From NCBI GenBank assembly GCA_045531205.1, contig JAZSDN010000093.1:1-45649 (forward strand): DNA of 45,649 nt, given 5' to 3'. The DNA is from JAZNQL01 sp045531205. Lineage in GTDB: Bacteria > Bacillota > Clostridia > UMGS1883 > UMGS1540. The number at the start of each line of letters is the position of its first letter. The first letter of the stretch is position 1. The notes under the pieces are model-generated. The model did no database searches. It was not told the DNA's origin and saw nothing but the letters and a program-made list of their open reading frames with translations. This document shows positions 1 to 7,292 of this stretch, one piece after another. The position numbers and the translations under genes are program-made.

Positions 1-879
1 GTAGCGACAGTAACACCTGACAATGCGACACGCAAGGAAGTAAGCTGGACAACAAGTGATGCATCAGTAGCGACAGTAGAGAATGGTGTTGTAACAGCAG
101 TAGCAGCAGGAACAGCAACAATCACAGCAACAGCAGATGGCGTAAGCGCAACCTGCGTTGTAACGGTAAATAATGTAGCTTCGAGACCTTCCTACTCAGG
201 TGGTGGCGGAAGCACTGTTACCTATTATAAGGCAGAGGTTCTGAAACCGGAAAACGGTACAATCACAGTTAGTACCGAAAAAGCAGAAAAGGGTAAAGAA
301 ATTATAATTACCGTTACCCCTGATGAGGGTTATGAGGTTGATGTGATTACTGTTACTGATGTGAAAGGAAATGAAATTACATTAACAGAAACTGAAAACG
401 GTAAATATACCTTTAAGATGCCTGCGAAGGATGTAGAAATCAAGGCATCGTTTAAAGAAGTATCAGACGCTACTGAACAGGAGGATAAAGAGCCCGTTAC
501 AGAACCCGGTGACGATTCAGAAGAAACAGCTCCTTCGTTTGGAGATGTAGCTGATACAGATTATTACTATGATGCAGTAATCTGGGCGGCTGAAAATGGT
601 ATCACAAACGGAACTGCAGAGAATGAATTCAGTCCTATGAAATCTAACACACGTGCCGAAATGGTAACATTCCTCTGGCGTGCAGCAGGAAGTCCTGAAC
701 AGAATTTAGTAGAGACTGCATTTACAGATGTAGACAAGGATGCTTACTATTATGAAGCATTAATTTGGGCAACAGAAAATGGTATTACACAGGGAACAAG
801 CGAAACAACATTTAGCCCTGAGAATTTGTGCACAAGAGCTCAAACTGTAACTTTCCTCTATCGTTTGATTGTTAAATAA
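1..879 (+). CDS. S-layer-anchored surface protein with Ig-like domain (3' part only)
   Basis: The reading frame is open from the first base, so the start lies outside the window; 292 residues are visible. The first 55 or so residues match a bacterial group 2 Ig-like (Big_2) domain, with the usual pattern of S/T-rich strands and a V-A-G-T-A-T-I-T-A ending. A glycine-rich linker (SGGGGS) follows, then a short beta repeat (residues about 75-155, ending KMPAKDVEIKASF) like those in cell-wall repeat proteins. An acidic linker leads to two SLH domains at the C-terminus, each with the TRAE/TRAQ-type signature. SLH domains bind pyruvylated secondary cell-wall polymer, so the protein is probably exported and held on the cell surface. 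A strong terminator follows directly. The function of the missing N-terminal part is unknown. Confidence 0.85.
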   Translation, partial: VATVTPDNATRKEVSWTTSDASVATVENGVVTAVAAGTATITATADGVSATCVVTVNNVASRPSYSGGGGSTVTYYKAEVLKPENGTITVSTEKAEKGKEIIITVTPDEGYEVDVITVTDVKGNEITLTETENGKYTFKMPAKDVEIKASFKEVSDATEQEDKEPVTEPGDDSEETAPSFGDVADTDYYYDAVIWAAENGITNGTAENEFSPMKSNTRAEMVTFLWRAAGSPEQNLVETAFTDVDKDAYYYEALIWATENGITQGTSETTFSPENLCTRAQTVTFLYRLIVK

Positions 880-901
880 TTTAACAATCTAGAGCTAATA
901 G

Positions 902-933
902 AAACGTGCTTTCGGAATTCCGAAAGCACGTTT
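902..933 (+). terminator. Intrinsic terminator after the SLH protein
   Basis: A perfect 14-bp stem (arms 902-915 and 920-933) with an AATT loop is followed by a T-rich stretch. It ends transcription of the surface-protein gene. Confidence 0.85.
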
Positions 934-1154
934 TATATTTTTATATTCCGAAAAATAGATTGGACAGTTATGAAAAAATATTCATCATGAATATAAAAAT
1001 TTGAGGGACAAGCTCCATTTTTGCTGAAGATATATATAATTTGGAATAGTGAAATTGATTTTGAAAAAACAATTTTATATTGATTTTTCAATCTTATGTT
1101 CACCCACTTAATCAGTATTTGGTTAGTGGTATATTTGGAGGGAGGAAAACTTCT

Positions 1155-1373
1155 ATGCAAAAAGAAAAAAATGATAAAGTTGTGAATGCTATGGGTGGAA
1201 CATATAAATTTTTCACTAATGTAAAAAGCACAACTATGGAGTATTTAAAGTTAATAGAAAAACACAATCATGCTTTCGTAATTTCATATAAGACAATAGG
1301 CGATGAATTTGTGTGTTTTGAAATTGAGTTAGGTAATCCTATGGCAAAAGCTGATAAGGAAGTCACAGATTAA
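1155..1373 (+). CDS. Small protein of unknown function (72 aa)
   Basis: The start at 1155 is chosen because a near-perfect Shine-Dalgarno sequence (GGAGGGAGG, ending at 1146) sits 8 bases upstream. An upstream in-frame ATG at 1080 has no such signal. The protein is soluble, Lys/Glu-rich, with a FVISYKTIGDEFVCFEIELG segment near the C-terminus that looks like paired beta strands. I do not recognise the family. Its stop codon is separated by one base from the next start codon, so the two genes are probably translated together and may work together. Confidence 0.6.
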   Translation: MQKEKNDKVVNAMGGTYKFFTNVKSTTMEYLKLIEKHNHAFVISYKTIGDEFVCFEIELGNPMAKADKEVTD

Positions 1374-1374
1374 A

Positions 1375-1716
1375 ATGTATTATTCTTATAAGGCTGCAAG
1401 TAGTGGTTGGAGAAACAAGACTTTGAGATTAATAAATGCTCTTGTTCCGGAAGAAAATCAATGTGTAGAGTATTGGGATGACTACAAGGAATTAGGAAAT
1501 CTAATAATGAGGCTAAAAGATGGTGATGCTGTGTTTTTGCCTTCTATTTTAGATTTAATAACACCTTCATTTGTAGATATGATTACTATATTAAGATATT
1601 TTGAAAGACATAATATTGAAATTTATTCTGAAGATGAACCAAATGTTAATACAAAAGGTTGTTGTGAACTTATTTCAGTATTTGAAGAGTTTGTAGATTT
1701 TGAAGATTTGGATTAA
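1375..1716 (+). CDS. Small protein resembling a degenerate serine-recombinase N-terminal domain (113 aa)
   Basis: The gene starts one base after the preceding stop. By eye, the segment LKDGDAVFLPSILDLIT (about residues 46-62) followed by a helix and a NIEIYSEDE strand follows the resolvase pattern G-D-x-L-x-V-x-x-L-D-R-L-x-R-S. The N-terminus (YYSYKAASSGWRNKTLRLIN) occupies the place of the catalytic Y-x-R-V-S segment. The arginines needed for catalysis in the L-D-R-L-x-R motif are absent, and there is no C-terminal DNA-binding part. If the likeness is real, this is a recombinase fold that has lost activity. No database search was possible, so the family assignment is only an inference. An intrinsic terminator follows. 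Confidence 0.55.
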   Translation: MYYSYKAASSGWRNKTLRLINALVPEENQCVEYWDDYKELGNLIMRLKDGDAVFLPSILDLITPSFVDMITILRYFERHNIEIYSEDEPNVNTKGCCELISVFEEFVDFEDLD

Positions 1717-1731
1717 TCCAATCAAAAATAG

Positions 1732-1766
1732 CAGTTAGCTTATTATGGCTAACTGTTATTTTTTTT
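1732..1766 (+). terminator. Intrinsic terminator
   Basis: An 8-bp stem (CAGTTAGC at 1732-1739 with GCTAACTG at 1748-1755) is followed by a run of T. It closes the two-gene unit 1155-1716. Confidence 0.8.
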
Positions 1767-1820
1767 ATAAAAATTCATTTGTCGGGGTAAAAAGCTCCGA
1801 AAAAATTTTTGCTTAAATTT

Positions 1821-1985
1821 TATAAAATATTAGGCATAATTTATAAAATAGTCGGCATTGATTATAAATCGATTTATAAAAAGTCGGAGAGGTTTTATAA
1901 AAAAGTGGATACTTTTTATAAAACTTTTGACATCATTTATAAAAGTTTCGGTATTGGCTATAAAATATCTAATATAAGTTGTAAA
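1821..1985. repeat. Phased TATAAA array with 21-bp period
   Basis: TATAAA occurs at 1821, 1842, 1863, 1875, 1896, 1917, 1938 and 1959, and a variant TGTAAA at 1980. The steps are 21, 21, 12, 21, 21, 21, 21 and 21 bases. Most units sit in the palindromic context TTTATAAA. Both strands stay open across it (80 codons from a TTG at 1809 on the plus strand, with recurring Y-K; 66 codons on the minus strand, with recurring F-I), but neither has a convincing ribosome binding site. The 21-base step equals both seven codons and two DNA helical turns, so the sequence alone does not say whether the array is or was coding, or is a DNA-level structure. Confidence 0.75.
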
Positions 1986-2122
1986 CCCCCAAAACCCGCA
2001 ATACCACGAACTACGCATAAAAATGGACATCTTTTGGACAGTGGACGATGACTTTGGTGCGAGATTTCAACAAATCAAACTTTTCCAATCAAAAATAAGT
2101 AAGAAGTACGTAAGACAAAGCA

Positions 2123-2151
2123 TTGACAAAACTATGGGGAACTGATAAAAT
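2123..2151 (+). promoter_or_regulatory. Sigma-A-type promoter upstream of the truncated kinase gene
   Basis: TTGACA (2123-2128) and TAAAAT (2146-2151) are separated by exactly 17 bases, about 30 bases ahead of the start codon. Confidence 0.7.
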
Positions 2152-2181
2152 ATACCTGTGTTTGAAAGGACGATATTTTAT

Positions 2182-2430
2182 ATGAAGAAAAAACTTATAT
2201 TGGTTGCATCTCCGCCTGCTTGCGGAAAAACCTATGTTTCAGAGCTTATAGCAAAAACTTTGGGACACATAGTTTATCTTGATAAAGATGACCTTGCAGA
2301 TTTAGTCAGGGCAGGGTTTTCGCTTTCGGGTAACGAGCTTGATATGGACGGAGATTTTTATATAAAAAACCTTCGCCCTGCAGAATATTCTACCATTCTG
2401 AAACATTTTTTCTTATCCCATAAAAAATGA
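2182..2430 (+). pseudogene. Truncated P-loop ATP-binding kinase-like gene
   Basis: The start at 2182 has an AGGA motif about 11 bases upstream. The N-terminus carries a Walker A P-loop (ASPPACGKTY) after a hydrophobic strand, then YLDKDDLADLVRAGF and MDGDFYIKNLRPAEYSTIL, as in small zeta-toxin/nucleotide-kinase-like ATP-binding proteins of Clostridia. Those proteins are about twice as long. Here the frame runs into unrelated residues (HFFLSHKK), and the stop codon lies inside the downstream terminator palindrome. The Walker B and lid regions are therefore missing, which suggests a 3' deletion that brought the terminator next to the remnant. A good promoter remains, so a short peptide may still be made. 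Confidence 0.6.
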
Positions 2431-2457
2431 GCTGTAAAATATTTTACAGCTCATTTT
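2424..2457. terminator. Bidirectional terminator palindrome
   Basis: The arms 2424-2440 and 2441-2457 are perfectly complementary with no designed loop and begin with A-runs and end with T-runs. It lies between convergent genes and can serve both. Its core GCTGTAAAATATTTTACAGC recurs exactly at 23121-23140. Confidence 0.8.
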
Positions 2458-2460
2458 AAT

Positions 2461-3753
2461 TTATCTTGGAAGATTAAATGCATCAATTATTTTGTCGATT
2501 TCCGAATCGTCAATTCTTACAACATTGCCAAGCGATACTGCATTTATAATAGCTTTTGCGCTGAACTCTGCAACTTCAAGACGGTCAAATGCGTTAAGAA
2601 GAGATGTACCTGTAACTATACAGCAATCGTTTTCGATAAGTGTTACAGGGTTTTTAATTCCAACCTCTTTTGCAACAAGCTCGGGTTGCATAAAGCTTGA
2701 ACCGAAGGGATATTTTTTTACATCACGAAGCATTATATAGCTTTCGGGAACTATTCTTGAATCAAGCTCGGAATCCGAAACCGCAAACGCCATAAGATTT
2801 GGCGGATGAGCAATGATAACCGAATTTATTTCGGGATGCATTTCGTAAATGTGCTTGTGAAGCATAACGCTTCGGCTGGGGTTTTTGCCAAGCTCGCGTG
2901 AAGAACCGCTGATTTTCACAAGATCCTCGGCACACAGATATTTTCTGTCCTTGTCATAAGGGGTAATAATAAATCCGCCGTCGGGAAGTCTTTCGGAGAA
3001 GGTACCCTGCGAGCTTGTAAAAAGTCGCTGGTCATAAGCACGGCTTATAAGCTTGCACATTTTTGCACGGGCTTCTCTTTCGGGGCTTGGATAACTTTTT
3101 GGTACAAATTCGTCCAAAGACACACGGTTCTTTTCTTTTGAAATGGCAATTTTGTGCTCCGAAAGGGGAACAAGGTTGCCTATCTTTATAGCCTGAAGTT
3201 CAAGTCTTGCACAAAAATCAAGGGTTTCAAAGGACTTGAAGGCTTCAAAAAGATTTTCTTTACCAACAACAACACCATGATTTTCAAGCATTACTGTTGA
3301 AACGCCTGTATCAAACACCTTTGCAATGTTTTCAGAAAGAGCTTCGCTTCCGGGGAGCTCGTAATCGGCAAATTTTATATCTCCGCAAATATTGTCAATG
3401 TTGGGGATAAGAGAGGTGTTTGGCACTTTTCTTGCAATAGAAAAACCCAAAAGAGCCGGGGGATGAGCGTGCAAAACAGCCTTGATATCAGGACGTCTTT
3501 TATACAAAATACTGTGGAAGGGCCATTCACTTGAAGGACGGTGACGGCCTATAATTTCGCCTGAAGGTGTTACTCTTACCATATCGTCTCTTGTAAGAGA
3601 GCCCTTGTCAACACCGGCAGGAGTTATCCAGATATCACCATTGTCGTCTAAAATTGATAAGTTTCCGCCTGAAGTAGTTGTCATCTGATAGGAATAAATT
3701 CGTTCCATTATCAGCACAAGCTGGTCGGCGGGGTGCATAAGTTTAAAATTCAT
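2461..3753 (-). CDS. Tandem class II aldolase/adducin-domain protein, one active-looking and one degenerate domain
   Basis: This 430-residue protein has two consecutive class II aldolase folds. The first (residues about 5-205) keeps the hallmarks of fuculose/rhamnulose phosphate aldolases: TSGGNLS at 27-33, a candidate catalytic Glu76, zinc ligands H95 and H97 in HAHPP, and H159 in ENHG. The second (about 225-425) keeps TSSQGTFS but has IAHPP at 314-318 and ENDC at 374-377, so it has lost two of three zinc histidines as well as the acid. Single-domain family members are about 200-220 residues. The enzyme probably cleaves or epimerises a sugar phosphate; the substrate is not evident. It diverges from the FucU/NagA/ROK operon, which supports a role in sugar catabolism. 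An AAGGGAG ribosome binding site precedes the start. Confidence 0.8.
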   Translation of the reverse strand: MNFKLMHPADQLVLIMERIYSYQMTTTSGGNLSILDDNGDIWITPAGVDKGSLTRDDMVRVTPSGEIIGRHRPSSEWPFHSILYKRRPDIKAVLHAHPPALLGFSIARKVPNTSLIPNIDNICGDIKFADYELPGSEALSENIAKVFDTGVSTVMLENHGVVVGKENLFEAFKSFETLDFCARLELQAIKIGNLVPLSEHKIAISKEKNRVSLDEFVPKSYPSPEREARAKMCKLISRAYDQRLFTSSQGTFSERLPDGGFIITPYDKDRKYLCAEDLVKISGSSRELGKNPSRSVMLHKHIYEMHPEINSVIIAHPPNLMAFAVSDSELDSRIVPESYIMLRDVKKYPFGSSFMQPELVAKEVGIKNPVTLIENDCCIVTGTSLLNAFDRLEVAEFSAKAIINAVSLGNVVRIDDSEIDKIIDAFNLPR

Positions 3754-3783
3754 CAGTACACTCCCTTTTTAAATGATAGTTAT

Positions 3784-3812
3784 ATTATACACCATTTTTT
3801 TGAAAAAGTAAA
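3784..3812 (-). promoter_or_regulatory. Promoter of the tandem aldolase gene
   Basis: On the minus strand TTTACT (3807-3812) and TATAAT (3784-3789) are spaced by 17 bases. Confidence 0.65.
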
Positions 3813-3874
3813 TATGTGCTATGACTAAAAAATGCAAAAAATAGTGTAAAAATTTGTACAAAAAATAAATTTTC

Positions 3875-3903
3875 TTGAAAAAATCAAAAAAAGGATATAT
3901 AAT
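3875..3903 (+). promoter_or_regulatory. Promoter of the Dabb-fucU-nagA-ROK operon
   Basis: TTGAAA (3875-3880) and TATAAT (3898-3903) are spaced by 17 bases, about 34 bases before the first start codon. Confidence 0.65.
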
Positions 3904-3936
3904 ATTTGTAAAATTTATATGGAGAAGGATCAGACT

Positions 3937-4230
3937 ATGGTAAAACACATTATTTTATGGAATCTTCGGGAAGAGCATAATAACGACGAAGTAAAACTCG
4001 GAATAAAACAGGGACTTGAAGGTCTTATGGGCAAAATTCCGGGACTTTTGGAAATAAAGGTGCAGACAGAAAAGCTTGCTTCATCAAACGCAGATGTAAT
4101 GCTTTATTCTGTGTTTGAAAATGAAGATGCGTTAAAAGGCTATGCTGTGCATCCTGACCACGTTTGCGTTGCCGACACTTTTGTAAGACCATTTACAAAA
4201 ACAAGGTCGTGCATTGATTTTGAAGAATAA
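3937..4230 (+). CDS. Stress-responsive alpha/beta-barrel (Dabb) domain protein
   Basis: The start at 3937 is preferred over an in-frame ATG at 3919 because GGAGAAGGA (3921-3929) then sits 7 bases upstream as ribosome binding site. The 97-residue product shows the Dabb pattern: MVKHIILWNL at the N-terminus, a G-KIPGLLEIKV strand, then ADVMLYSVFENEDALKGYAVHPDHV. This small ferredoxin-like fold forms dimeric barrels; members have varied or unknown functions. It heads an operon with FucU, NagA and a ROK kinase, so a role in handling a sugar or its derivative is likely, but the sequence does not show which. Confidence 0.8.
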   Translation: MVKHIILWNLREEHNNDEVKLGIKQGLEGLMGKIPGLLEIKVQTEKLASSNADVMLYSVFENEDALKGYAVHPDHVCVADTFVRPFTKTRSCIDFEE

Positions 4231-4247
4231 AAAAAGGAGAAAAGACT

Positions 4248-4670
4248 ATGTTAAAAGGAATACCCAAAATAATTTCACCCGAGCTTATAAAGGTTTTAAT
4301 GGAAATGGGACATGGCGACGAAATAGTAATAGGTGACGGAAATTTCCCCGGTCAAAGCGTTAACAAAAACTGTATAAGATGCGACGGACACGGAACACCC
4401 GAGCTTCTTTCTGCAATCTTACAGCTTATGCCGCTTGACACCTACGAAAAACCCGTGTACACAATGGCAAAAACCCCGGGCGACACAGTTGAAACACCCA
4501 TCTGGGACGTATATGCCGAAATTATAAAGCCTTATACAGACGAAAAAATCGAAGAGATTGAAAGATTTGCGTTTTACGAAAGAGCAAAAAAGGCTTACGC
4601 AGTTGTTATGACAAGCGAAGGTGCACTTTATGCAAATATAATATTAAAAAAAGGCGTTATAAAAGAATAA
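4248..4670 (+). CDS. fucU: RbsD/FucU-family sugar mutarotase
   Basis: The 140-residue protein fits the FucU/RbsD family in length and in its signature residues: a MGHGDEIVIGDGNFPG segment near residues 19-34 holds the histidine and aspartates that line the sugar pocket, and a C-terminal FYERAKKAYAVVMTSEGALYANIILKKG matches the family ending. FucU interconverts the anomers of L-fucose, and related proteins act on ribose or other pyranoses. A ribosome binding site (AAAGGAGA) lies 17 bases after the preceding gene. Its position before NagA and a ROK kinase suggests that it supplies the correct anomer for that kinase; the actual sugar cannot be read from sequence. Confidence 0.85.
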   Translation: MLKGIPKIISPELIKVLMEMGHGDEIVIGDGNFPGQSVNKNCIRCDGHGTPELLSAILQLMPLDTYEKPVYTMAKTPGDTVETPIWDVYAEIIKPYTDEKIEEIERFAFYERAKKAYAVVMTSEGALYANIILKKGVIKE

Positions 4671-4715
4671 AGCAATATATTTTATAGTTGAGATTTTTGA
4701 GAAGGAGTGAAGGAT

Positions 4716-5861
4716 ATGAAATGTATTGTAAACGGAAAAGTTATTTTAGAAGACAGAATAGCCGAAGATTTAGCCGTAGTTTTTAACGAAAAAATCGAAA
4801 AAATAGTTAAAAAAGAAGAGCTTAATCTTGCAGACTATGAAGTTATTGATGCAAAAGGCAAATATGTTTCCCCGGGGCTTGTGGATATGCACATTCACGG
4901 CTATCTTGGAGAAGATGTGTCTGACGGAAAAACCAACGGCATCAAAAAAATGGCAGAGGGTATTATACAAAACGGTGTAACTGCGTGGTGTCCTACAACT
5001 ATGACAGTTTCGAAGGAAGAAATCGAAACAGCATTTGATGCTGTAAGAGAGCTTAAAAACAGCAACGAATATTACGGTGCAAGAATTTTAGGCGTAAACA
5101 GCGAAGGACCCTTTATAAACCCTGCCAAAAAAGGAGCACAGGCAGGAGAACATATTTTAAAGCCTGATGCCGATTTTATAGAAAAACATAAGGATATTAT
5201 AAAGCTCTTTACAGTTGCACCCGAGGTAGAGGGAGCAGGCGAATGTATTGAAAGAGTATCAAAAAACACAGATGTTTTAATTTCAATGGGGCATACAAAT
5301 GCAACATTCGAAGAAGCAATGGAAGGCATAGAAAAGGGAGTAAGACACACAACACACCTTTTTAATGCAATGACAGCCCTTTCGCACCGCAGCCCCGGAG
5401 TTTCGGGAGCAGCATTATCAGCAAAAAACGTAAGTGTTGAGCTTATAGCAGACACTTTTCATATAAATAAGGGATTATTTAATCTTGTTGCAGATATAAA
5501 AGGCGATAAGCTTTGCCTTATTACCGACTGTATGAGAGCAGGCGGTATGCCCGACGGCGACTATACTTTAGGCGGTCAGCCCGTACATAAAGAGGGAATT
5601 CAGTGCCTTTTGCCTGACGGAACAATAGCGGGCAGTGTGCTTAAGTTAAACGAGGCTGTATATAATCTTTATTCAAATACTGACCTCGAGCTTTACGAAG
5701 CAGTAGCCTGTGCATCTTTAAATCCTGCAAAGGCTTTGGGCGAAGATAAGGAAATAGGCTCGCTTTCGGAAGGCAAACGTGCCGATATAATTATTGCAGA
5801 CGAAAAATTCAACATTTCAATGTCCATATTGGGCGGAGAAATAAGATATAAAGGAGAATGA
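4716..5861 (+). CDS. nagA: N-acetylglucosamine-6-phosphate deacetylase
   Basis: NagA removes the acetyl group of GlcNAc-6-phosphate, giving glucosamine-6-phosphate. The amidohydrolase landmarks are in place in this 381-residue protein: HIHG at 59-62, SEGPF with E130, GHT with H193, THLFNAM with H214, and the catalytic aspartate in LITDCMRAGG (D271). The start at 4716 is chosen because GAAGGAG (4701-4707) is 8 bases upstream; the GTG at 4707 would overlap that signal. It is in an operon with FucU upstream and a ROK kinase two bases downstream. No nagB was seen in the window, so the next step must be encoded elsewhere. Confidence 0.92.
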   Translation: MKCIVNGKVILEDRIAEDLAVVFNEKIEKIVKKEELNLADYEVIDAKGKYVSPGLVDMHIHGYLGEDVSDGKTNGIKKMAEGIIQNGVTAWCPTTMTVSKEEIETAFDAVRELKNSNEYYGARILGVNSEGPFINPAKKGAQAGEHILKPDADFIEKHKDIIKLFTVAPEVEGAGECIERVSKNTDVLISMGHTNATFEEAMEGIEKGVRHTTHLFNAMTALSHRSPGVSGAALSAKNVSVELIADTFHINKGLFNLVADIKGDKLCLITDCMRAGGMPDGDYTLGGQPVHKEGIQCLLPDGTIAGSVLKLNEAVYNLYSNTDLELYEAVACASLNPAKALGEDKEIGSLSEGKRADIIIADEKFNISMSILGGEIRYKGE

Positions 5862-5863
5862 AA

Positions 5864-7231
5864 ATGTTAGCAAAACTTGAACCTGAATTTATGCCAATGG
5901 TAAAGGTTATAAACGATTTTAAAGAGGCTGTAAGCAAAGCTGATTCGCAGGAAACTATAATTTCTGTTGAAAGAAACGGCGGACTTATGGCAGTATATAA
6001 GCTTGATGTTTACAAAGAAAACACAGGCCACGACGAAGAGAATTACGCAATAGCAGAAAGAATTATTAAAACACTTTTATGGGCAAAGGGCGGATATAAA
6101 GTATATATCGCAGGCTCAAAGTACATTTATGAAAGAATAGCAGATGATTACAGAGTGGGCGGTGCAAGAGAGTTCGACGCAAACTTTATGGCACGTGTTT
6201 ACGAAAAACCCTTTGAGGTTATTTATGTTGAAAATGTAGCCGACGCTCCAAAAGAAAACGATGTATCATCACCTGTAGGCCGTCATCTTGACGGATGCAG
6301 AATAGGCTTTGATGCAGGCGGAAGTGACAGAAAGGTTTCGGCAGTTGTAGATGGCGAAACAGTGTATTCAGAAGAAGTTGTATGGTTCCCCAAACTTCAG
6401 TCAGACCCCATGTACCACTACGAAGGTATATTAAACGCAATGAAAACCGCAGCATCCCACATGCCAAGAGTTGACGCTATAGGCGTATCCTCCGCTGGTG
6501 TTTATATTGATAACAAAATAATGGTTGCATCACTTTTCTTAAAAGTGTCCGACGAAGATTTTGAAAAGCACGTTAAAAATATGTATATCGACGTTGCAAA
6601 GGAAATAGGTGACGTTCCCGTTGAAGTTGCAAACGATGGCGACGTAACTGCATTAGCAGGCGCTATGAGCCTTGAAGACAACAATGTTTTAGGCGTTGCA
6701 ATGGGCACAAGCGAAGCGGCAGGCTATGTTGACAGCGACGGAAATATAACAGGCTGGTTAAATGAGCTTGCATTTGTTCCCGTTGACTTCAACCGCGGTG
6801 CAATGGTTGACGAATGGAGCGGTGACTACGGCTGCGGCGTTAAATATTTCTCGCAGGATGCAGTTATAAAGCTTGCACCAAAAGCAGGTATCGAGCTTGA
6901 CGAAAACCTTTCACCCGCAGAAAAGCTTAAAGTGGTACAGGGACTTATGGAACAGGACGATCCCCGTGCTGCCGATATTTATGACACAATAGGTACGTAT
7001 TTTGGATATACAATAGCATATTACTCAATGTTCTACGACATAAAGCACGTGCTTATTATGGGCAGAGTAACAAGCGGTAAGGGCGGAACAATACTTCTTG
7101 CAAAAGCAAACGAAGTTTTAGATAAAGAGTTCCCCGAGCTTGCAAAGAAAATAGAGCTTCATATTCCCGACGAAAAGGCAAGAAGAGTAGGTCAGTCGGT
7201 TGCAGCAGCAAGCCTTCCCAAAATAGGTTAA
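5864..7231 (+). CDS. ROK-family sugar kinase with a long N-terminal extension
   Basis: Residues from about 145 on form a ROK/actin-like ATPase kinase: GFDAGGSD (148-155) is the phosphate-1 loop, NDGD (257-260) holds the catalytic aspartate, and GVAMGTSEAAG follows as the adenosine region. The usual zinc motif CxCGxxGCxE is not present; only GDYGCG is seen. About 145 N-terminal residues precede the kinase and contain no motif I recognise, which makes the protein 455 residues against roughly 300 for plain ROK kinases. The start at 5864 gives a 7-base gap after AGGAG; an in-frame ATG at 5858 is too close. The context with NagA and FucU suggests an amino-sugar or related hexose as substrate. Confidence 0.8.
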   Translation: MLAKLEPEFMPMVKVINDFKEAVSKADSQETIISVERNGGLMAVYKLDVYKENTGHDEENYAIAERIIKTLLWAKGGYKVYIAGSKYIYERIADDYRVGGAREFDANFMARVYEKPFEVIYVENVADAPKENDVSSPVGRHLDGCRIGFDAGGSDRKVSAVVDGETVYSEEVVWFPKLQSDPMYHYEGILNAMKTAASHMPRVDAIGVSSAGVYIDNKIMVASLFLKVSDEDFEKHVKNMYIDVAKEIGDVPVEVANDGDVTALAGAMSLEDNNVLGVAMGTSEAAGYVDSDGNITGWLNELAFVPVDFNRGAMVDEWSGDYGCGVKYFSQDAVIKLAPKAGIELDENLSPAEKLKVVQGLMEQDDPRAADIYDTIGTYFGYTIAYYSMFYDIKHVLIMGRVTSGKGGTILLAKANEVLDKEFPELAKKIELHIPDEKARRVGQSVAAASLPKIG

Positions 7232-7292
7232 TATTAGAAAAACAATTACATTCCACAGTTGTCTTGGCATTTAAATTATACAGTCTTTATAT

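Noticed and set aside
933..1154. Gene between the SLH protein and the small unknown gene
   Set aside because: The minus-strand 75-codon frame has no start signal and crosses the AT-rich gap; a TATAAT at 1035-1040 has no matching -35, so no promoter is called.
1809..2051. An 80-codon protein across the TATAAA array
   Set aside because: It would need a TTG start with no ribosome binding site, its minus strand is open as well, and the pattern is explained by the DNA period. It is kept only as a possibility under the repeat.
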